This document shows positions 46,534 to 48,256 of a stretch of 48,256 bases of DNA, one piece after another. How positions within the stretch are numbered: position 1 is the first letter of the stretch; the number at the start of each line of letters is the position of its first letter. The translations under genes were made by a program, and so were the position numbers. Under the pieces are notes generated by a model. The model saw nothing but the letters and a program-made list of their open reading frames with translations, made no database searches and was not told the DNA's origin. Source of the DNA: Nanosynbacter sp. (GTDB lineage: Bacteria > Patescibacteriota > Saccharimonadia > Saccharimonadales > Saccharimonadaceae); NCBI GenBank assembly GCA_015257605.1, contig JABZJV010000001.1:1-48256 (forward strand), read 5' to 3'.

Positions 46534-48256
46534 ATGAGGATCCTAAATAATACTCTGGTTAAGATTCTGACGCGTAATAATATTGCGACCGAAGAAACTC
46601 TCAAACCGCTAATGGAAGAGGCGGAGCGTTCTTCGCGGCCGCTGCAAGATATTGTATTAGATTCAAAGCTTGTATCTGAAACCGACTTGACAAAGCTTTT
46701 CGCGCAATACGCCGATATACCTTACATTGAGGTCGATCCACGTAATATTCCGAGCGAGGTACTGAACCGTATCCCAGAGCGTATCGCCCGTCAATACAAT
46801 GCAGTGATTTTTCAAGTCGACGAAGACGGCACCATGCACTTGGCGATGGATGATCCAGATGATGTGCTGGCTACTAATTTTATCGAGAAAGAAATCGGCA
46901 GCAATACTAAAATTTATATCGCACCGCATTCTAATATCTTGCAATGTTTAGAAAATTATCGCGGCGATGTCAATCAAGAGCTCAATGAAGTCATTGACGT
47001 GCAGCGCGAAGATGACGGCTCGGATCAGAAAATCTCCGAAGCTGATGTTGCCGAGGATTCGCCAATCGCCCAAACCGTTAATTTGCTGCTAGAATATGCT
47101 ATTCGTTCTCAGGCCTCAGATATTCACATCGAGCCGCGTGAGAATTTCGTGCAAGTACGCTACCGCATCGACGGCGTCCTCAAAGAAGTCAATCAATTAC
47201 CGCGCAACGTGCTAAATGCACTGGTCAGCCGCATTAAGATTCTATCCAACCTCAAGATTGACGAGCGTCGCGTGCCACAAGACGGCCGCTTCAAAATCAA
47301 AGTTGCTGGCAAACAATACGCCTTACGCGTTAGCACCCTGCCAATTACCGACGGCGAGAAAGTCGTCATGCGAATTCTCGACGAATCCAACCAAGCAATT
47401 ACGCTACAGCAGCTTGGTTATTGGGGCAGATCGCTATCCATCATAAATAACGCTATTGCCGAACCAAACGGCATGATTCTAGTAACCGGACCAACTGGTA
47501 GCGGCAAGTCTACTTCCTTATTTTCAGTACTATCTATACTAAACACGCCGGAGGTTAATATCTCAACTATCGAGGATCCAGTCGAATACAAAATCCCCGG
47601 CGTCAACCAAACCCAAACCAACGCCAAGGCGGGAATGACTTTCGCCTCGGGGTTGCGAGCACTGCTGCGCCAAGATCCGAACATCATCATGGTCGGTGAG
47701 ATCCGCGACGGCGAGACAGCCAACCTAGGCGTACAGGCAGCGCTGACTGGGCACTTGGTATTTTCAACCTTGCACACCAACAATGCGGCGACTTGTCTAC
47801 CACGTTTATTGGATATGGGTATCGAGCCATTTTTGATCGCTTCTACAGTCAAAGCAGTCGTTGGGCAGCGCTTAGTACGACGACTGTGCATGAACTGCCG
47901 CGAACAATACGTACCGACGCCAGACGAAATCAACGAAATAGTCTCGCTGTTCAATCTGCGTCCAGACCAAACGTTTGCACATATCCATGATCTAGAATTA
48001 CAAGCCATTGAGCAAAAAGTTGGCGGCGACACACCAGCTGGCACCGACGAAACTACTATTCGCACCCTCTGGAGAGCGCACCCAGGTGGCTGCGACGAGT
48101 GCGGACACGTCGGCTTCAAGGGACGCGTCGGTATTTACGAAGTGTTGGGCATGTCGCGTGAAATTCAAAAAATGATAACTTCCGACGCCACTAGCAACCA
48201 GATTCAAGATCAAGCAATCAAGGAGGGAATGATTACAATGCAATCTGATGGATTAG
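46534..48256 (+). CDS. pilB: Type IV pilus assembly ATPase (PilB/GspE family), 3' end outside window
   Basis: The reading frame opens at ATG 46534 and is still open at the window edge (574 codons). An N-terminal T2SSE-N domain (about 1-150, RPLQDIVLDSKLVSETDLTK) precedes the secretion ATPase: SDIHIEPRE, Walker A GPTGSGKS (319-326), the Asp box STIEDPVEY, Walker B RQDPNIIMVGEIRDGE and the His box TGHLVFSTLHTNNA. The zinc-binding cysteines appear in CMNCRE and CDECGHVGFKGR. It powers pilus extension, which in Saccharibacteria supports motility and host contact. TACAAT at 46515-46520 is a candidate -10, leaving a leader of about 7 nt. Confidence 0.96.
   Translation, partial: MRILNNTLVKILTRNNIATEETLKPLMEEAERSSRPLQDIVLDSKLVSETDLTKLFAQYADIPYIEVDPRNIPSEVLNRIPERIARQYNAVIFQVDEDGTMHLAMDDPDDVLATNFIEKEIGSNTKIYIAPHSNILQCLENYRGDVNQELNEVIDVQREDDGSDQKISEADVAEDSPIAQTVNLLLEYAIRSQASDIHIEPRENFVQVRYRIDGVLKEVNQLPRNVLNALVSRIKILSNLKIDERRVPQDGRFKIKVAGKQYALRVSTLPITDGEKVVMRILDESNQAITLQQLGYWGRSLSIINNAIAEPNGMILVTGPTGSGKSTSLFSVLSILNTPEVNISTIEDPVEYKIPGVNQTQTNAKAGMTFASGLRALLRQDPNIIMVGEIRDGETANLGVQAALTGHLVFSTLHTNNAATCLPRLLDMGIEPFLIASTVKAVVGQRLVRRLCMNCREQYVPTPDEINEIVSLFNLRPDQTFAHIHDLELQAIEQKVGGDTPAGTDETTIRTLWRAHPGGCDECGHVGFKGRVGIYEVLGMSREIQKMITSDATSNQIQDQAIKEGMITMQSDGL

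Noticed and set aside
1..48256. Alternative genetic code as the cause of the interrupted genes
   Set aside because: TAA, TAG and TGA are all used as normal stops at the ends of intact genes (for example TGA at 26313-26315 and TAA at 2277-2279), and the interruptions use TAA and TAG. No reassigned codon explains them.

Overview
The window looks like a chromosomal segment of a Saccharibacteria (TM7, Patescibacteria/CPR) epibiont. The reasons are a compact gene layout, lineage-restricted small membrane proteins, a giant cell-wall-anchored surface protein with FIVAR-like repeats, a type IV pilus ATPase, a MurC/MurJ/FtsB peptidoglycan and division set, and a CIRCE-controlled hrcA-grpE. TGA is used as a normal stop (for example at 26313-26315 and 44662-44664), so the UGA-to-glycine code of Gracilibacteria/SR1 does not apply. 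The taxonomy is inferred from gene content only.

Layout. 1-5,296 (minus): TPM/LemA pair, an interrupted GH16 glycosidase, grpE, hrcA behind a CIRCE promoter, a guanylate kinase, a deoxyribonucleotidase-like HAD protein and a ParB-like protein. 5,296-13,674 (minus): lepA (EF4) is cut into two ORFs exactly at the domain II/III linker. A 6.3-kb block of accessory genes lies between the halves: DUF6994-like, 665-aa, triple-HTH, small, secreted and GIY-YIG/DUF4357 genes. 13,676-19,719 (minus): murJ, ftsH, tilS, and a Y-family polymerase with a small partner. 19,899-22,681: tRNA-Met, a 44-aa ORF behind palindromic operators, and a membrane protein/ATP-cone/cysteine-less flavoprotein operon.

22,728-29,994 is an integrative element at the 3' end of an initiator tRNA gene. 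It has a 12-bp direct repeat at its ends. It carries an AAA+ ATPase and a cytoplasmic subtilase matching the IetAS anti-phage system, a strongly structured putative RNA, a membrane protein, an array of hairpins with one constant loop and different stems, small accessory genes, and a large serine recombinase broken by an in-frame amber codon. The recombinase reading frame ends inside the tRNA gene.

30,095-48,256: an FtsB/DivIC-like protein, a 1,710-aa surface protein, a tRNA with CAU anticodon (probably Ile2), small conserved proteins, murC, a MazG-like hydrolase, an HTH regulator, trmB, two secreted or membrane proteins, an interrupted HD hydrolase, CYTH, serine hydrolase and Nudix genes, aspS, and a divergent pilB-like ATPase running off the end.

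Two patterns run through the window. First, many starts have a -10 box exactly 6 or 9 nt upstream, which predicts leaderless or near-leaderless mRNAs. Second, several genes are interrupted (two TAA, one TAG, two apparent frameshifts, one split gene), suggesting gene decay, recoding or sequence error.
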